Assembly: GCA_944320765.1 (NCBI GenBank)
Contig: CALUIS010000008.1
Location: 1-64,000 of the forward strand
Direction of reading: 5' to 3'
DNA from: an uncultured Paraprevotella sp.
GTDB lineage: Bacteria; Bacteroidota; Bacteroidia; Bacteroidales; Bacteroidaceae
DNA: 64,000 nt
This document shows, piece by piece, positions 25,012 to 35,069 of the stretch (positions within the stretch are counted from its first letter, which is position 1; the number at the start of each line of letters is the position of its first letter). The position numbers were made by a program, and so were the translations under genes. The notes beneath the pieces were generated by a model that had not been told where the DNA came from, searched no databases, and saw only the letters and a list, made by a program, of their open reading frames with translations.

Positions 25012-28000
25012 TATGCAGGGCATAAGTCGGTGAAGGCTTTGGGAAAGGCGCTGGAGGACGGTTCCGTGAAAACGATTTTCGCGGAGGGGCTGTGTGCGTC
25101 CGCCGCTCCTTTGCTTTTCAGCAGCCTGGCCGTGGCGGACCCGTCGTTGATGGGCCGTCCGTTCGTGTTCGTGTTGGATGACGCCGAGGAGGCGGGGTAT
25201 TTTTACCACGACCTGGCGCAGGTGCTGGGGGATGAGGAGGTGCTTTATTTCCCTTCCTCTTTCCGCCGGGCGGTGAAGTTCGGGCAGCGTGACGCGGCCA
25301 ACGAGATTCTCCGCACGGAAGTCGTCAGCCGCTTGGCGGCGGACGCGCGTCCGCTGTTTGTGGTGACCTATCCCGACGCGATGATGGAGAAAGTCGTGTC
25401 GCGGAAGAAGCTCGCGGAGCAGACGCTGGTGCTGCACGCGGGAGAGCGGGTGGACATCACGTTTGTGGAGGAGACGCTGGCATCGTTCGGCTTCTCGCGG
25501 GTGGACTACGTGTACGAGCCGGGGCAGTTCGCCGTGCGCGGCAGCATCCTCGATGTCTTTTCCTATTCTTCGGAGTGGCCCTACCGCGTGGACTTTTTCG
25601 GCGACGAGGTGGACAGCATCCGCACGTTCGAGGTGCAGTCCCAGCTGTCAAGGGACAAGCAACAGGAGGTGGTCATCGTGCCTGAATTGGCCGGTGCGTC
25701 CCAGGGTAAGGTGCCTTTCACGGACTTCCTTCCTTCCGATACCGTTTTGGTGATGAAGGACATGCTCTATCTGCGCGACGTGGCCGACAAGGTGTACGCC
25801 GACGGTTTTTCCGCCCAGGCATTGATGGACGAGCAGGCGAGGAGCGAGATGGAGGAGGCCGAGCGGCACGAGAAGCTGCGGGCCGACTTGTGGCTCATCG
25901 ACGGGGCGGCGCTGCTGAAGGGGATGCTGGACTTCCGGAGGGTGGAAATCGGACACAAACCGTCCGGTACGCCGCAGGCCACGGTGCGTTTCCACCTGAC
26001 GCCGCAGCCCATCTTCCACAAGAACTTCGAGCTGGTAAACCAGACTTTCCAAGAATACCTGGCGAAAGGCTATACCTTATATATATTGGCGGATTCCGCC
26101 AAGCAGACCGACCGTTTGGCCGCCATCTTCCAAGAGCAAGGTACGGGCATCGGCTTCACGCCCGTGGACAAGACCCTGCACGCGGGGTTCACGGACGACG
26201 ACCTGAAAGTCTGCCTTTTCACCGACCATCAGATTTTCGACCGTTTCCACAAGTACAACCTGCGGAGCGACAAGGCGCGGAGCGGCAAGGTGGCCCTCTC
26301 GCTGAAGGAGCTGCAGGAGTTCAACATCGGCGACTACGTGGTGCATGTGGACCACGGCGTCGGGAAGTTCGGCGGCCTGGTGCGCATCCCGAACGGGAAC
26401 ACCACGCAGGAGGTCATCAAAATCATCTACCAGAACGACGACGTGGTGTTCGTCTCCATCCACTCCCTGCACAAGGTGAGCAAGTACCGGGGCAAGGAGG
26501 GCGAGCCGCCCCGCCTCAACAAGCTGGGCACGGGGGCATGGGAACGCCTGAAGGAACGGACCAAGGACAAGATCAAGGACATCGCACGCGACCTCATCAA
26601 GCTGTATTCCTTGCGTCGGCAGGAGAAAGGCTTCGCTTTCAGCCCCGACAGCTTCCTGCAGCACGAGCTGGAAGCCAGCTTCCTCTACGAGGACACGCCG
26701 GACCAGCTGAAGGCCACGCAGGCCGTCAAGGCCGACATGGAAAGCCATCGTCCCATGGACCGCCTGGTGTGCGGCGACGTGGGCTTCGGCAAGACGGAGG
26801 TGGCCGTGCGGGCCGCGTTCAAGGCCTGTGCGGACAACAAGCAGGTGGCCGTACTGGTGCCGACCACGGTGCTGGCCTACCAGCATTTCCAGACGTTCTC
26901 CTCGCGCCTGAAAGGGATGCCCGTGCGGGTGGAGTACCTGAGCCGTGCGCGTAGTGCGGCCCAGACGAAGCAGATACTGAAAGACCTGGCGGACGGGAAA
27001 ATCAATATCGTCATCGGCACGCACAAGCTGATAGGAAAGACCGTCAAGTTCAAGGACCTGGGGCTGCTGATTATCGACGAGGAACAGAAGTTCGGCGTGG
27101 CCACGAAGGAGAAGCTCCGGCAGATGAAGGTCAATGTGGACACGCTGACGCTGACGGCCACCCCGATTCCGCGCACCCTCCAGTTCTCGCTGATGGGGGC
27201 GCGGGACTTGTCGGTCATCCAGACCCCTCCGCCCAACCGTTATCCCGTGCAGACGGAGGTGCATACCTTCAGTGCGGAACTCATCGCCGAGGCCGTCAAT
27301 TTCGAGATGAGCCGCAACGGGCAGGTGTTCATCGTGAACAACCGCATCTCCAACCTATACGACCTGGAAGCCCTGGTGCGCAAGTACGTCCCGGACGCCC
27401 GGGTCTGCGTGGGGCACGGGCAGATGCCGCCGGAGGAGCTGGAGAAGATCATCCTCGACTTCGTCAACTACGACTACGACGTGCTGGTCTCCACCACCAT
27501 CATCGAGAGCGGCATCGACATCCCCAACGCCAACACCATCATCATCAACGGGGCGCAGAACTTCGGCCTGAGCGACCTGCACCAGATGCGGGGCCGCGTG
27601 GGGCGCAGCAACAAGAAGGCTTTCTGCTACCTGCTGGCCCCTCCGTTGGCCGCCTTGAACCCGGAGGCCCGCCGCCGTCTGCAGGCCATCGAGAACTTCA
27701 GCGACCTGGGTTCGGGCATCCACATCGCCATGCAGGACTTGGACATCCGCGGGGCGGGCAACCTGCTGGGGGCCGAGCAGAGCGGCTTCATCGCCGACCT
27801 GGGCTACGAGACCTACCAGAAAATCCTGTCCGAGGCCGTGAAGGAGCTGAAGAACGACGAGTTCGCCGACCTGTATGCCGATGAGATAAGGAAGGGCAAC
27901 GACCTGGGCGGCGAGAATTTTGTGGACGAGTGCGCCTTGGAGAGCGACCTGCAGATGTTCTTCCCCGAGACCTACGTGCCGAGCGGCAGCGAGCGGATGC

Positions 28001-28386
28001 TGCTCTACCGCGAGTTGGACGGGCTGGAACGCGACGAGGACGTGGAGGCTTTCCGCCAAAGGATGAAAGACCGCTTCGGCGAGATACCCGAAGAGGGCGA
28101 GGAGCTGATCCGCGTGGTGACGCTCCGCCGCTTGGGCAAGCAGCTCGGCGCGGAGAAGATATTCCTCAAGGCCGGCCGCATGGTGCTGTATTTCGTGCAG
28201 AACGACCAGAGCGCCTATTTCCAGAGCCGTGCTTTCGGGCAGTGCATCGCCTACGCCGGCATGAACGCCCACCGGAGCAACCTGCGCGAGGCCAAGGGCC
28301 GCCGCTCGATGGTGATACAGGACGTGCGTTCGGTGAAGGAGGCGGTGGAGATCCTGCGGCAGATTTCGGGGTTGCAGCCGGCGTGA
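24985..28386 (+). CDS. mfd: Transcription-repair coupling factor
   Basis: The full-length 1133-residue Mfd removes stalled RNA polymerase and recruits UvrA. The UvrB-like N-terminal module covers about 1-340. The RNA polymerase-interaction domain is near 450-520 (NIGDYVVHVDHGVGKF). The RecG-like motor has Walker A CGDVGFGKTEVA near 594 and the DEEQ box in LLIIDEEQKFGV near 695. The C-terminal TRCF domain ends the protein. It starts inside repeat copy 2, so its first nine codons are the duplicated ones. Nothing in the coding sequence looks damaged. Confidence 0.97.
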   Translation: MEIQGLQALYAGHKSVKALGKALEDGSVKTIFAEGLCASAAPLLFSSLAVADPSLMGRPFVFVLDDAEEAGYFYHDLAQVLGDEEVLYFPSSFRRAVKFGQRDAANEILRTEVVSRLAADARPLFVVTYPDAMMEKVVSRKKLAEQTLVLHAGERVDITFVEETLASFGFSRVDYVYEPGQFAVRGSILDVFSYSSEWPYRVDFFGDEVDSIRTFEVQSQLSRDKQQEVVIVPELAGASQGKVPFTDFLPSDTVLVMKDMLYLRDVADKVYADGFSAQALMDEQARSEMEEAERHEKLRADLWLIDGAALLKGMLDFRRVEIGHKPSGTPQATVRFHLTPQPIFHKNFELVNQTFQEYLAKGYTLYILADSAKQTDRLAAIFQEQGTGIGFTPVDKTLHAGFTDDDLKVCLFTDHQIFDRFHKYNLRSDKARSGKVALSLKELQEFNIGDYVVHVDHGVGKFGGLVRIPNGNTTQEVIKIIYQNDDVVFVSIHSLHKVSKYRGKEGEPPRLNKLGTGAWERLKERTKDKIKDIARDLIKLYSLRRQEKGFAFSPDSFLQHELEASFLYEDTPDQLKATQAVKADMESHRPMDRLVCGDVGFGKTEVAVRAAFKACADNKQVAVLVPTTVLAYQHFQTFSSRLKGMPVRVEYLSRARSAAQTKQILKDLADGKINIVIGTHKLIGKTVKFKDLGLLIIDEEQKFGVATKEKLRQMKVNVDTLTLTATPIPRTLQFSLMGARDLSVIQTPPPNRYPVQTEVHTFSAELIAEAVNFEMSRNGQVFIVNNRISNLYDLEALVRKYVPDARVCVGHGQMPPEELEKIILDFVNYDYDVLVSTTIIESGIDIPNANTIIINGAQNFGLSDLHQMRGRVGRSNKKAFCYLLAPPLAALNPEARRRLQAIENFSDLGSGIHIAMQDLDIRGAGNLLGAEQSGFIADLGYETYQKILSEAVKELKNDEFADLYADEIRKGNDLGGENFVDECALESDLQMFFPETYVPSGSERMLLYRELDGLERDEDVEAFRQRMKDRFGEIPEEGEELIRVVTLRRLGKQLGAEKIFLKAGRMVLYFVQNDQSAYFQSRAFGQCIAYAGMNAHRSNLREAKGRRSMVIQDVRSVKEAVEILRQISGLQPA

Positions 28387-28396
28387 CTAAATCTGC

Positions 28397-28957
28397 TTAG
28401 TTGGCCGTGGCACCGGTCTCTTCCGTCCCGGCGGGAAGCGGGAGGGGAAGGGTGAGGACGACGCGGCGCACTTCCGCATTGTCCATGCGGGGAATCTCGC
28501 GGAGGGTCTTGCCCAGGCAGGCGGCTTGCAGCACGCGGCAGAAGAGGCCGTGGCTCACGACCAGTACTTGTCCGCCGTCGTGGCGCGAACCGATTTCCTC
28601 AAGGATGGTGCGGGCGCGGCGGAATAGGGCATCCACCGTTTCCGCACGATCGTCTATCAAGGTGCGGGCTTTCAGGATGTCCATGCCCGTGAACGGTCCC
28701 CAGTCGCGTTCGCGCAGAAGCGGGGTGAATACGGGGGGCAGTCCGTGCGGTCCGTTCAGGATCCGGGCCGTGTCCCGGCAGCGTTTCAGGTCGCTGCTGT
28801 AGAGGGCATCGAACTGGATGTCCTTCAGGCGGTCGCGGAGGCGGGCGGCCTGTTCCCGTCCTTCCTCGTTCAGATGGCCGGGCAGGTGTCCCTGCAGGAT
28901 GTTGGCCGCGTTCTCTTCCGTTTGGCCGTGCCGTACCAGATAAAGTGTCGTGGACAT
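28397..28957 (-). CDS. Histidine phosphatase (phosphoglycerate mutase-like) family protein
   Basis: The 186-residue enzyme has the catalytic LVRHGQTEENAANILQGHL at residues 7-26 (phospho-accepting His) and a second catalytic His in VVSHGLFCR near residue 130. Family members include CobC phosphatases and broad phosphomonoesterases. The natural substrate cannot be told. It ends 10 bp from mfd, convergent. Confidence 0.85.
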   Translation of the reverse strand: MSTTLYLVRHGQTEENAANILQGHLPGHLNEEGREQAARLRDRLKDIQFDALYSSDLKRCRDTARILNGPHGLPPVFTPLLRERDWGPFTGMDILKARTLIDDRAETVDALFRRARTILEEIGSRHDGGQVLVVSHGLFCRVLQAACLGKTLREIPRMDNAEVRRVVLTLPLPLPAGTEETGATAN

Positions 28958-29101
28958 GTCGCTATGTTATTTTTGTGGTGCAAAGGAACGAAAATAAATC
29001 GGGAAAATGGCGCGTCCGGATGTTTTTCTCTCGCTTTCTTTCGCTTTTCGTCGGATTAATTTGTATATTCGCCGGGTGTAATCTTTAAAAACGTAAGAGA
29101 G

Positions 29102-29680
29102 ATGAAAGTAGTGAACAGTTATATCTTCCGTGCGGTGTGCGCCTTGTTGGTCGGTATACTCTTGGTGTCCAATCCCGAACGCATGACGGGGCTTCTGGTG
29201 CAGGTCATCGGCGGCTTGTTCTTGCTGTCCGGCCTGGTCTCGCTGGTCAGTTATGCGATGATTTGCCTTTCCGACAAGTCCGGCATGAGGCCGGCTTTTC
29301 CGTTGGTCGGCTTGGGCAGCTTGCTGTTCGGCATCTTCTTGATTTTCTTTCCGGCCTTGTTCGTCACGTACCTGATGTACGTGTTCGGCTTCCTGATGGT
29401 GGTGGGCGGTGTCAACCAGATTTGGAACCTGTTTCGTCTGCGCCGTCTTATCCCGTTCCGCTGGTATGTCCTGTTGGCGGCGTTGGTGATTGCGGGAATG
29501 GGCGTGTTTGTGTTGTTCAAGCCGATGGAGTCCGCCGCCTTGCCTTTCATCTTGTTGGGCGTGAACTTCATCCTTTTCGGTATTGCCGAGCTGGTGAACG
29601 GAGTGCGCTGGCGCAAGTATGCGAACTTGAACCGGAAGAAGGAGACGGAGTCTTCCGTGGTGGAGATGATAGAGAAATAG
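29102..29680 (+). CDS. HdeD-like DUF308 membrane protein
   Basis: A 192-residue protein of about six transmembrane helices with the GxxxLxxGxxxxxxP repeats of DUF308/HdeD proteins, for example GLGSLLFGIFLIFFP near residue 76 and FILLGVNFILFGIAELV near 150, and a charged tail. HdeD is linked to acid stress in enterobacteria; the role in Bacteroidales is not known. The gene stands alone, converging with the large secreted protein across a hairpin. Confidence 0.85.
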   Translation: MKVVNSYIFRAVCALLVGILLVSNPERMTGLLVQVIGGLFLLSGLVSLVSYAMICLSDKSGMRPAFPLVGLGSLLFGIFLIFFPALFVTYLMYVFGFLMVVGGVNQIWNLFRLRRLIPFRWYVLLAALVIAGMGVFVLFKPMESAALPFILLGVNFILFGIAELVNGVRWRKYANLNRKKETESSVVEMIEK

Positions 29681-29705
29681 GAAATCTTGCAGGTTATATA
29701 AATAA

Positions 29706-29745
29706 GGAACAAGGGATGCGCTCGCCGGAGCGCATCCCTTGTTCC
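29706..29745. terminator. Perfect 18-bp hairpin between convergent genes
   Basis: GGAACAAGGGATGCGCTC (29706-29723) pairs fully with 29728-29745 around a GCCG loop. There is no T-run, but the position between two gene ends fits a shared terminator. Confidence 0.75.
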
Positions 29746-29763
29746 CATGATATGGCATGTCCG

Positions 29764-32700
29764 TCACTTGACCACCATCTTGAGTGTCCGGGCCTGGCCG
29801 TTGCAGACAACTTGCAGCAGGTGGATTCCCTTGGCGAAGTCGTGGGCGTAGAACCGGGTCTCGGCATGTCCGTCTTCTACGGTCAGTTCCTCTTGCCGGA
29901 CCAGATTCCCGTTCAGCGTGTAGACGCGGAGGAGGGCGGTGGCGCCCGGTGCGGATTCTATCGTCAGCGTGGAGACTTCCCGGACGGGATTGGACGTGAG
30001 CCGGATTTCAAAGGGTGCGGCTTCCGTGATGCCGGCGATGCCCGTACCCTCTCCGGTCGTGAAGGTCTGCTCCTCTCCGTAGGTCGTGCCGGATGCAGTC
30101 ACCACGAAGCTTCTGTAGGCGTAGGTCGTGTGCGGCTTCAAGTCGTGGAGTTCGGCTTTCATCTCTTCGCCTTCCACGATGACCACTTGTTTCTCACCAG
30201 CCCGTTTGAGCGGTTCGGTCTCCCAGTATTCAAAACCTTTCTGCAGGATTTCCTCCGAGCCAGCCAGAACGTAGCCCAGCAGGATGACGGAAGTGCCGTC
30301 CGGTGCGGTGACGAGGTAGGTCTGCACGGTGGGCGGGAAAAGTACGAATGCAGCGGCAGTCCTGAACGAAATCCAGTCGCTGAAGTACTCCCGTTCCTGG
30401 TATTTCACGAACGCACGGTATCTGTAATATTGGCTGGGTTCAAGTCCGCGCAGGCTGAAGGCCAGATTCCCGTCAATGGGGGCTTTCGCGATGACTGTTG
30501 TGGAAGGCATGTCATCCGGTGCATCGGAGAACCTCCACTCGAAGCCGAACTGCGCGTCGCTGTAGGGGTCGCATTCCGTCTTTGCGTGCAGCGTGGCGGA
30601 GGTGTTGGAGCAGGCATCGGCCGCCTCGATGGTCACGGAGATGGGTTGGGTGGAGAAGTTTTCCCATTCTCCGTAGTTGTAGAAGTCGTCGATGTAGACG
30701 AACGGGCGGAAGGATAAGGTCGAGTTGGCCGGCAGGTCCGTGATGCGGCAGGGATTTCCTTCCGTGCGGAACGTTTGGCCGTTCACCTTCCATTCCACGC
30801 CTCTTGTGCCGAGGGTGTCATTCTCCAGGTTGGTGACAATCTCAATCAGGGCGGAGGTCTGCAGGGCTTCCGTCACGTTGCCGCTGATGATTACGCTCTC
30901 CGTGGTGAAGTAGGCCCCTTCGCTGGCGTATGTGCCGTTGGGGGTCTGGACATATACCGTGGGGGAGTATGACTTTCCGGGAGCCAGTCCGGTCAGTTCC
31001 AAAGAACCTTCGTTGGCTTCCAACTCATATTTTTCCCCGTTCATCTCCAGCCATTTCTCCAGTACGGTGGCATCGCCGGTGTCGAAACTGTAGCTCAGCA
31101 GGGCCGTGGTCTGTGTGGCCTCTTGCAGTTGCCAAGTGCCGGTGACGGGGAGGGTCTCATAGAAATCATTCACGGCATAAAAGACTTCTTCTATGTTTCC
31201 CTCTCCGGGAATGTTCACGATGGCGTAATGGCGGATGGAGTATTTCGTGCCTTCCTTGAGTCCGCTGATGACGGTCTTGAACGCGTGTTCCTCTTTTCCG
31301 TATTCTACGGCTTCGCCCTTTATCTTGGTCCAATTGCCCAAATCATTCCATTCCTCGGTGGTCCACAAGTCGAACGGGTAATAATAGCACCCGCTTTCCA
31401 CCAGCGTGCCTTCCATCCGGTCGGTGATGAGGGAATGGATGAGGGTGAGGGTGGTCTGCGTGGCCTGGTCTTCCACGGTCTTGCCGTAGAGGCCGGTGTT
31501 TTTCGTTGTAAAGTCGCTATATCCGCTGGTGAACGTGCCGGCCGTCGTCTCCACGATGACACGGTAGATATAGCTGGTGTTTCCTTCCAGCCCTTCCATG
31601 GTGGCGCGGGAGAAGTTCCATTCGTCCAGCGCGCTGCCTTCCTTGGTGGCGATGACTTCCAGCTCGTTCGGGTTGGCCGCTGAAAATTCTTTGCCCAGCT
31701 CGAACGTCACTTTCTTGATTTTGGATGGATCGCCGTTGAGTTTGACCAGGAAGTCGGCGGTGGTGCGTGTGGTGGACACGCTCATTTCCTCGAACAGGTA
31801 GCCGGTGCGGAAGTTCTTGGCGGCCATGCGGCATTCCATATCCCCTTCTTTCAGCACCAGCATATATTCGTAAGTCGTGTTGGGCTTGACATCGATTTGC
31901 AGTGTCGTGGCAGTTCCCCACGCCACTTCCGTGTATTCCGTAGCAGAGGCTTCCTTGTAGCGCAGGTAAAGCCCTTCCGTGGAAGCGTTTTCTTCCGGAC
32001 TCAGCAGGATGAAGTCGGCCGTGAAGAAGTCCGTGCCGCTGCAAAGCACTTCGGACGGTTGCCGCAGGGTGGGATAGTCGTTGGTGTGGGCCACCCACGG
32101 GAGAGCCTGGACGCTCTGTGTGGTGTCGTTGTAGGCTTTGGCGTCTTGGTTCAGGTCTTCGCAGAAGTCCGTGCCTTTCATGTTGACCACTCCGATGATG
32201 TTGTCGGCCTGTTGGTGAGGGTCATTCCCGACGGACGGCAGGTCGGATGGCGCGTTGTAGTAAGAGCGTCGGATTTCCGTGGCCGGGTCGTCGGTGCTGG
32301 GGTCGCATGTCCCGACAATGCTGCCCAGAGTGGCATCATTGGCATCGGATGTGACAGTCCCCGTGTTGTAGCTTCCGTAAATATAAGGATGGTCGAATCC
32401 GTAAGAACTGTGTGCGCTGTAGCCGACAATGCCTCCTGCGTTGTTATAGACAGAGGGACTAAACCCTTGGTTGCCGTTGCAGGTGACGGTGGCGGCGTTG
32501 TAGCAGTTGATGATTTGGCCGGCGTTGTCGCCGCTGATGCCGCCACTGACGGCCATCGTCTCATATTCCTTGCTGCCAAGGGTGGACACTTCGCCTTCGT
32601 TGCCGCAGCTGATGACGGTGCCGTTGTTGTCGGCCACGATGCCTCCGGTCTCTACCCTGTTGAAAGAATATTGCGTCCGGGTAAATTCGGACTTCACGCT

Positions 32701-33522
32701 CCCTTCGTTCATGCAGCCGTTGATGACGGTCTTGTCGCTGGTCTCACCGGCGATGCCGCCCAGCGCGATGCCTCTTAAGGACGCAGAGGTGCTGGTGGCA
32801 TACAGGTTGCCTTTGTTGGCGCATCCGGTGACGGTGGGAGAGGTGAGGAGGAAGTTCCCTCCGGTGATGCCGCCGCACGAGGCATCGGCAGACCCGGTCA
32901 GGCGGAATGTCAGGTCGCCTTCATTCGTGCAGTGGGTAACGGCTCCCGAAGAACGTCCCACGATGCCGCCTGCGTCCAAATCCCCCGCACTCTCCACGGA
33001 GAAGCTTCCTTGGAACCGGCAAGAGGCGATGGTCGTGTTGCCGTAGGCATATCCCACGATACCACCCAGCGTCAAGTCCCTGCTTCCGGCGGACAAGGAG
33101 ATTTGGCAGGATTCGTCCAAGGTGAGGTCGTACACGACACTTTTGGTGGAGGAGACGTTGGATAAGAGGCGGGCGATGAAGCCCACGTCTTCCATTCCGG
33201 CCGTGGTCTGGATATGCACTCCGGACAGCGTCTTGCCGTTCCCGTCCAGGAATCCGGCGAACTCCTTGATGGGTGTCCAGTAATGTGCGCTCAGGTCCAG
33301 GTCGTTGTCCAGGACAATCCGGTTGGGCGACATCCTGTTGCCTTGCGAGGCAAGGTAGGCCCATCCGGCCAGTTGCTGGGGCGTGGAGATGTGGTATTCT
33401 CCACTGTTGTTCCCGTCATACCATGAGGTGTCATAGTTTCCCTCGTCCGTCCAGTTCCCGGTCTGCGACCAGCTTGCGCCGACGGAGAGCAGGCAAGCGA
33501 AAAGTGCGGGTAGTCTCTTCAT
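29764..33522 (-). CDS. Large secreted GLUG/fibronectin-like repeat protein with C-terminal sorting domain
   Basis: The 1252-residue protein has a signal peptide (about 1-19). A region to residue 490 holds many GGIVG/GGIAG...C.N.G.V units, the GLUG-type beta-helix repeats. About six Ig/fibronectin-like modules follow (residues 500-1150), with repeated YxYRxxVxxxxG elements. The last 85 residues (from FEIRLTSNPV to the final LKMVVK) read as a type IX secretion C-terminal sorting domain with KGIHLLQV. It would be exported and attached at the surface, perhaps as an adhesin; the ligand is unknown. No secretion genes are in the window. Confidence 0.85.
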   Translation of the reverse strand: MKRLPALFACLLSVGASWSQTGNWTDEGNYDTSWYDGNNSGEYHISTPQQLAGWAYLASQGNRMSPNRIVLDNDLDLSAHYWTPIKEFAGFLDGNGKTLSGVHIQTTAGMEDVGFIARLLSNVSSTKSVVYDLTLDESCQISLSAGSRDLTLGGIVGYAYGNTTIASCRFQGSFSVESAGDLDAGGIVGRSSGAVTHCTNEGDLTFRLTGSADASCGGITGGNFLLTSPTVTGCANKGNLYATSTSASLRGIALGGIAGETSDKTVINGCMNEGSVKSEFTRTQYSFNRVETGGIVADNNGTVISCGNEGEVSTLGSKEYETMAVSGGISGDNAGQIINCYNAATVTCNGNQGFSPSVYNNAGGIVGYSAHSSYGFDHPYIYGSYNTGTVTSDANDATLGSIVGTCDPSTDDPATEIRRSYYNAPSDLPSVGNDPHQQADNIIGVVNMKGTDFCEDLNQDAKAYNDTTQSVQALPWVAHTNDYPTLRQPSEVLCSGTDFFTADFILLSPEENASTEGLYLRYKEASATEYTEVAWGTATTLQIDVKPNTTYEYMLVLKEGDMECRMAAKNFRTGYLFEEMSVSTTRTTADFLVKLNGDPSKIKKVTFELGKEFSAANPNELEVIATKEGSALDEWNFSRATMEGLEGNTSYIYRVIVETTAGTFTSGYSDFTTKNTGLYGKTVEDQATQTTLTLIHSLITDRMEGTLVESGCYYYPFDLWTTEEWNDLGNWTKIKGEAVEYGKEEHAFKTVISGLKEGTKYSIRHYAIVNIPGEGNIEEVFYAVNDFYETLPVTGTWQLQEATQTTALLSYSFDTGDATVLEKWLEMNGEKYELEANEGSLELTGLAPGKSYSPTVYVQTPNGTYASEGAYFTTESVIISGNVTEALQTSALIEIVTNLENDTLGTRGVEWKVNGQTFRTEGNPCRITDLPANSTLSFRPFVYIDDFYNYGEWENFSTQPISVTIEAADACSNTSATLHAKTECDPYSDAQFGFEWRFSDAPDDMPSTTVIAKAPIDGNLAFSLRGLEPSQYYRYRAFVKYQEREYFSDWISFRTAAAFVLFPPTVQTYLVTAPDGTSVILLGYVLAGSEEILQKGFEYWETEPLKRAGEKQVVIVEGEEMKAELHDLKPHTTYAYRSFVVTASGTTYGEEQTFTTGEGTGIAGITEAAPFEIRLTSNPVREVSTLTIESAPGATALLRVYTLNGNLVRQEELTVEDGHAETRFYAHDFAKGIHLLQVVCNGQARTLKMVVK

Positions 33523-33547
33523 GGTGTAATGGCTTTTAAGTAGGGGC

Positions 33548-34990
33548 TTATTCTTTCTTCTTCAGTTCCGCGTCGAACTGGCGGATGGCGGCCATGCCCT
33601 CGTTGCAGGCGCAGGGGCCGCTGATGCAGCCGCCGGGGCAGGCCATCACCTCGATCATGTGGGTGGGACACTTGCCCGTCTTGGCATAGGCTTTCAGGGC
33701 GGCGATGTTCTTCTTGTCCAGTCCGGCGATGATGGTGCCTTGCAGGGACGGGTCGCCCACCATGTTCTTCACGGCGGCGAACACGCCCCCTGTCTTGGCG
33801 AAGCCGTGCGCGTCGTGGCCGGCATGTTCCTCGGGGACGAAGCCCTCGCAGGCGGCCATGTCTATCTCCATGCCTTCCAGCACGGCATCCAACTCGCGGA
33901 ACGTCCAGACGAAGTCCACGTTGGGGTTCTCGCGGCCTTCCGCCTTTTTGGAGGCGCAGGGGGCGATGAACACCGTGACGGCTTCGGGGTGCTTCTTGCG
34001 GGCATATTCCGCGATGTAGTACATGGGCGATCCGGTGGACGAGATGTAGGGTTTGAGTTCGGGGATGTGTTTCCGTGCCAGCTGCACGTAGGCCGAGCAG
34101 CAGCTTGTGGTCATGAAGGCCGCGCCGCTTTCCAGCTTCTCCTTGAATTCGGCGGCCTCGCGGCGGATGGTCTCCTCCGCGCCGTAGGCTACTTCCAGCA
34201 CGTCGCTGAAGCCGATGGCCTTCAACGCGCCGAACACCTTCTCCACCGGTTGCTTGAACTGGGCCAGCACTGAGGGCGCCACCATGGCCACCACTTCGCG
34301 GCCGGCCTTGATGCGCTTCAGCACGTCGAACACGGCGCACTGGTCGAAAATGGCACCGAAGGGGCAGGCGTTGAGGCACTTGCCGCAATAGATGCACTTT
34401 TCCGGGTCGATATGCTCCACGCCGTATTCGTCTTTCGAGATGGCCTTCACGGGGCAGGCCTCCTCGCAGGGTACGGGGATGTAGACAATGGCGTGGTAGG
34501 GACACACTTGGTGGCAGCGTCCGCAGCTGACGCACTTTTCATGGTCGATGCAGGCCTTGCCCTCTTGGTCATAGTAGATGGCGTCCTTCGGGCAATTGTT
34601 GTAGCACGGGCGTGCGGCGCATCCCCTGCACAGGTTGCTCACCTCGTAGTTGATTTTCACGCATGAGGAACAAGCCTCGTCCATCACGCTGAGGATGCTT
34701 TTCTCCGGGTCGATGTCCTCGCGTTCCAACATCCGTTCGGCATAGGCCGACAGGCGCGTGGTCTCGTCCGTCTCGTCCGTCATGTCGAAGCCCATCATGG
34801 CCATGGTCTTGTATTTCGTCACGGCCCGCTCTTTGTAGACGCAGCACCGGCCCAGCGGTTTCTGCTTCCGGGGATGCAGTTCGATAGGCAGGCGGTCCAC
34901 CTTTTCCAGCAGTTCGTTGTCTTTCCACATTCTCACCAGCCGCGCCAACAATTGGTAGCGGATAAACATGATGTTGTTGTTGTATGCCAT
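33548..34990 (-). CDS. [FeFe] hydrogenase, ferredoxin-type domains plus H-cluster domain
   Basis: This 480-residue single-chain enzyme reduces protons or oxidises hydrogen. N-terminal cysteine clusters (CRGCAARPCYNNCP near 121-134, CVSCGRCHQVCP near 153, CIYCGKCLNACP near 199) bind Fe-S clusters. The H-cluster motifs are TTSCCSAY (Cys297 and Cys298), APCASKKAE (Cys345) and EVMACPGGC (Cys451 and Cys455). All cluster ligands and the proton-shuttle cysteine are present. Pro-x-Trp of the first motif is Ser-Ala-Tyr, and GGG of the third is GPC, as in group B-like enzymes. The maturase genes diverge from it at 35070, which supports activity. Confidence 0.93.
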   Translation of the reverse strand: MAYNNNIMFIRYQLLARLVRMWKDNELLEKVDRLPIELHPRKQKPLGRCCVYKERAVTKYKTMAMMGFDMTDETDETTRLSAYAERMLEREDIDPEKSILSVMDEACSSCVKINYEVSNLCRGCAARPCYNNCPKDAIYYDQEGKACIDHEKCVSCGRCHQVCPYHAIVYIPVPCEEACPVKAISKDEYGVEHIDPEKCIYCGKCLNACPFGAIFDQCAVFDVLKRIKAGREVVAMVAPSVLAQFKQPVEKVFGALKAIGFSDVLEVAYGAEETIRREAAEFKEKLESGAAFMTTSCCSAYVQLARKHIPELKPYISSTGSPMYYIAEYARKKHPEAVTVFIAPCASKKAEGRENPNVDFVWTFRELDAVLEGMEIDMAACEGFVPEEHAGHDAHGFAKTGGVFAAVKNMVGDPSLQGTIIAGLDKKNIAALKAYAKTGKCPTHMIEVMACPGGCISGPCACNEGMAAIRQFDAELKKKE

Positions 34991-35021
34991 CGTTTAGGAT
35001 TATTTAGTTATGATTATAGGG

Positions 35022-35059
35022 CAAAACTACGAAAAAAAAGGCAGTCTTTTGTATCTTTG
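35022..35059. promoter_or_regulatory. Divergent promoters of the hydrogenase and hydEGF operon
   Basis: The minus strand has TAGTTTTG (35022-35029) towards the hydrogenase and the plus strand TATCTTTG (35052-35059) towards hydE. The two boxes are 22 bp apart, so the -33 regions overlap the opposite promoter. One regulator could control both. Confidence 0.55.
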
Positions 35060-35069
35060 TGTTAATTTT